The translations under genes and the position numbers were made by a program. A stretch of DNA of 64,000 bases from Burkholderiaceae bacterium (lineage in GTDB: Bacteria > Pseudomonadota > Gammaproteobacteria > Burkholderiales > Burkholderiaceae_A): NCBI GenBank assembly GCA_004214155.1, contig SGYQ01000001.1, positions 1-64,000 on the forward strand. The letters are read 5' to 3'. Positions 62,901-64,000 of this stretch are shown here, one piece after another. The first letter of the stretch is position 1; each line of letters opens with the position of its first letter. The notes below the pieces were generated by a model. That model made no database searches. It was not told where the DNA came from and saw nothing but the letters and a program-made list of their open reading frames with translations.

Positions 62901-63623
62901 TCACTATTTGAAAAGCTACTTTGTATTAGTGAGAATACAAAAAAGGAAGTTGAGCGTTTTCTAGAGGTATTTTTCCCAGAAAGATTGAAAAAAATAAAGC
63001 TAAGAACCTTTTTGTTGGGTAATGAGATCACAGAAACTGATGCAAGTAAGGGTCAACCAAAAGAGGCGGAGAGCATTAGAAGATTAATGAAAGAGAACAA
63101 CCTTTTCGTGACGGTCGGTACTATTGAGCCGAGAAAAGGTCATAAGGAATTATTGAAGGTTTTTGATTTGCTATGGAGTAAAGGAGAAACAGCAGCGATT
63201 GTGTTTATTGGTAAAATAGGATGGGAAGTAGATGGCTTAATTAAGGAGATTCGAAAAAATAAAATGTTTGGCAATCGGCTTTTTTGGCTAGATAGTTGCA
63301 GCGACGAATTCCTCCTTGAGGTTTATAAAAAAGCCTCTGGTTTGTTGGTTTCATCATTAGCTGAAGGATACAGCCTGCCTATAGTCGAAAGTCAAAATTT
63401 TGGAATGCCGGTTTTTGCTCGAGGTATACCGGTATTTAGGGAGATTGGCAGAGTGTATGAAAATATTACTTTCTACGAGGGAGACGAACCGGAGGACGTC
63501 GCCAATCAGTTTCTAGAATGGAAATCTTCTTTAAAAGCGAGAAACCATCATGAAAAGAAGGGTTCAAAGACAATATGTTGGAAGAAAGCAACAAAAGATC
63601 TTCAGAAAATCATAATTGACTAA
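59940..63623 (+). CDS. Triple-domain family 4 glycosyltransferase (WbdA-like polymerase candidate)
   Basis: 1227 aa; three GT4-like modules with motifs EGFGLPVLEAMAFGCPCVVS, RGETSASLFDCFANGVPVIVN, EGYSLPIVESQNFGMPVFA; TTG start. Confidence 0.88.
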   Translation: MKVLVDLQGAQGFGSGRGIGRYSLELSRALFELNSKELDLFFLINLSATESSNFVINYLREFCPQEKINGFFVPEVGDFESIAWRQQAKLIRSAKVEEVSPDLIILTSLFEPIGTMVVSGFDEFRCQYVVVLYDLIPYEDPNTYLEKENDRRNYEKAIQQLLKSDLILSISDYTTNTFLKNFREKSIAPITTIGAATKKSELLKTLPDEWRFNLLNKFSINRDYILTISGQDKRKNLKTLLVAYSNLSGKERAKTQLVVVCNMESSVENTLMDSFAFDPEFKRDIIFTGPVNEEQLDLLYANCKLFVFPSTKEGFGLPVLEAMAFGCPCVVSNSTSLPELVGDSALKFDAMDSLDLGRKISELICDSSRLRAMSASSLERSKKYSWSNVAAKASKAILGLSLTREKNLAPQKSEECVAGRKKLAYISPLPPEKTGISKYSSELISLLSEFYDIFCVSTSNLSASLADSRVKYSLISQEDFKKNFHKYDRVLYHFGNSEFHLPYFEFLENFPGVVVLHEVFLDGLSALRNDHFQSLFDSHGASSNYALYSHEFSGKNNLIRYPCSLEQVDQSLGLIVHSRFAKELLIKWYGWEVSRKCKIIPFPKESEIGDVAIKNQESHDNDIVICSFGYLGSGKMNLFLFDAWSYSIFNRSKLVFVGPSGDEGYAEELKKKVNESGKSDRVIFTGWVSEEDYKYWLGVATVGVQLRAYSRGETSASLFDCFANGVPVIVNSQGDMIDFPEDIVYKLKGDPSISELAAALELLTDNSDLRSNLKANAVKYITNRHLPENCAKKYFSAIENFYLHNHHNLPLRISHLNNSNIFQTENELDCFINALLRTCLPSFRTKTIYIDVSEIIRGDIRTGIQRVVRNMLRAFAENNIGYNGLRIEPVYTTQNANQYFCAGAFLTRFLGLPHMLNERPIEPKTGDIFLGLDLQPILTPRRKELLMEMDARGIRIQFVVYDILPLTHREYFSPGVYNHFFSWLETISLFEKLLCISENTKKEVERFLEVFFPERLKKIKLRTFLLGNEITETDASKGQPKEAESIRRLMKENNLFVTVGTIEPRKGHKELLKVFDLLWSKGETAAIVFIGKIGWEVDGLIKEIRKNKMFGNRLFWLDSCSDEFLLEVYKKASGLLVSSLAEGYSLPIVESQNFGMPVFARGIPVFREIGRVYENITFYEGDEPEDVANQFLEWKSSLKARNHHEKKGSKTICWKKATKDLQKIIID

Positions 63624-63743
63624 CCTAAGACTTTGATAGTAGCAGTAGCCTTGGTAAACTATCTAGAATCGAAATTAAAGCGCACATATCATTTATCGGC
63701 GCACGTAAGGGGTTTTTAATAGTTATTTGAAAAATTTTTTTGT

Positions 63744-63812
63744 ATTTGGGCCAAATTTTTTGTCAAGTAGTGCTTTTATTTGCCCAAATGCTAGGGTTCA
63801 TGGAGTATACTC
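63744..63812 (+). promoter_or_regulatory. Putative promoter/operator region upstream of the DUF4214-like gene
   Basis: ATTTGGGC (63744-63751) and GCCCAAAT (63782-63789) inverted repeat; palindrome GAGTATACTC (63803-63812) containing -10-like TATACT. Confidence 0.4.
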
Positions 63813-63876
63813 TTGTATATTCATGTGTTTGTAAGTTGCAGATAAAGCTGCGTTTTTAGGAAAAAAAGGAAAAAAC

Positions 63877-64000
63877 ATGTCCGCAGAATTAATCCACCAG
63901 ATGTACATTGCCTACTATCAAAGGCCTGCTGATCCCGCAGGTTTAATCTACTGGCAGGACCAGTTGAATGCTAACGGAGGGGGAGAAGCCGGCTGGAACG
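63877..64000 (+). CDS. DUF4214-like (S-layer/RTX-associated) protein, N-terminus only (truncated by window edge)
   Basis: MSAELIHQMYIAYYQRPADPAGLIYWQDQLNANGGGEAGWN; typical YxxxxxRPADPxGLxYW motif. Confidence 0.8.
   Translation, partial: MSAELIHQMYIAYYQRPADPAGLIYWQDQLNANGGGEAGWN

Overview
AT-rich, gene-dense chromosomal segment of a Gram-negative proteobacterium, probably gamma- or betaproteobacterial and possibly marine (inferred from gene content only). Left to right: 5' end of a porin gene (minus strand); rplM-rpsI-argC-erpA; pntA1/pntA2/pntB; mnmA-purB; yajC-secD-secF; tgt convergent with queA; an lpxO-like gene in two frames; tRNA-Leu(CAA); an OmpW-like protein; a flippase/GT2/GT39-like envelope operon; dnaE; maf; earP-efp; an FAD-linked oxidase; rfbBACD; ugd-hemF-UDP-sugar epimerase; ppc; an EamA permease in two frames; panB; a CysB-like regulator; etfBA; an MnmC-like oxidoreductase; mtnP-class II aldolase-mtnA; SCO; nadD-rsfS; acuI-like; nadA-nadC; nadB; and a polysaccharide export locus (WcaJ-like, GT4, GDP-mannose dehydratase/reductase pair, Wzm/Wzt, coiled-coil methyltransferase, 1227-aa triple-GT4 protein). 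A DUF4214-like CDS is truncated at the right edge. Most notable: (i) earP + Arg32-type efp close to a full dTDP-L-rhamnose operon; (ii) two genes broken at homopolymers (lpxO at A8, EamA permease at T10), which could be slippage, phase variation or assembly error; (iii) three genes (rsfS, rfbD, FAD oxidase) lacking a well-placed ATG/GTG/TTG, with AUU candidates; (iv) a perfect 53-bp tandem duplication at the mtnA/SCO junction that creates an 18-codon coupled leader ORF; (v) mtnP-aldolase-mtnA resembling a DHAP shunt; (vi) a WbdA/WbdD-like ABC-dependent glycan system. No CRISPR array, transposase, integrase or phage module was seen.
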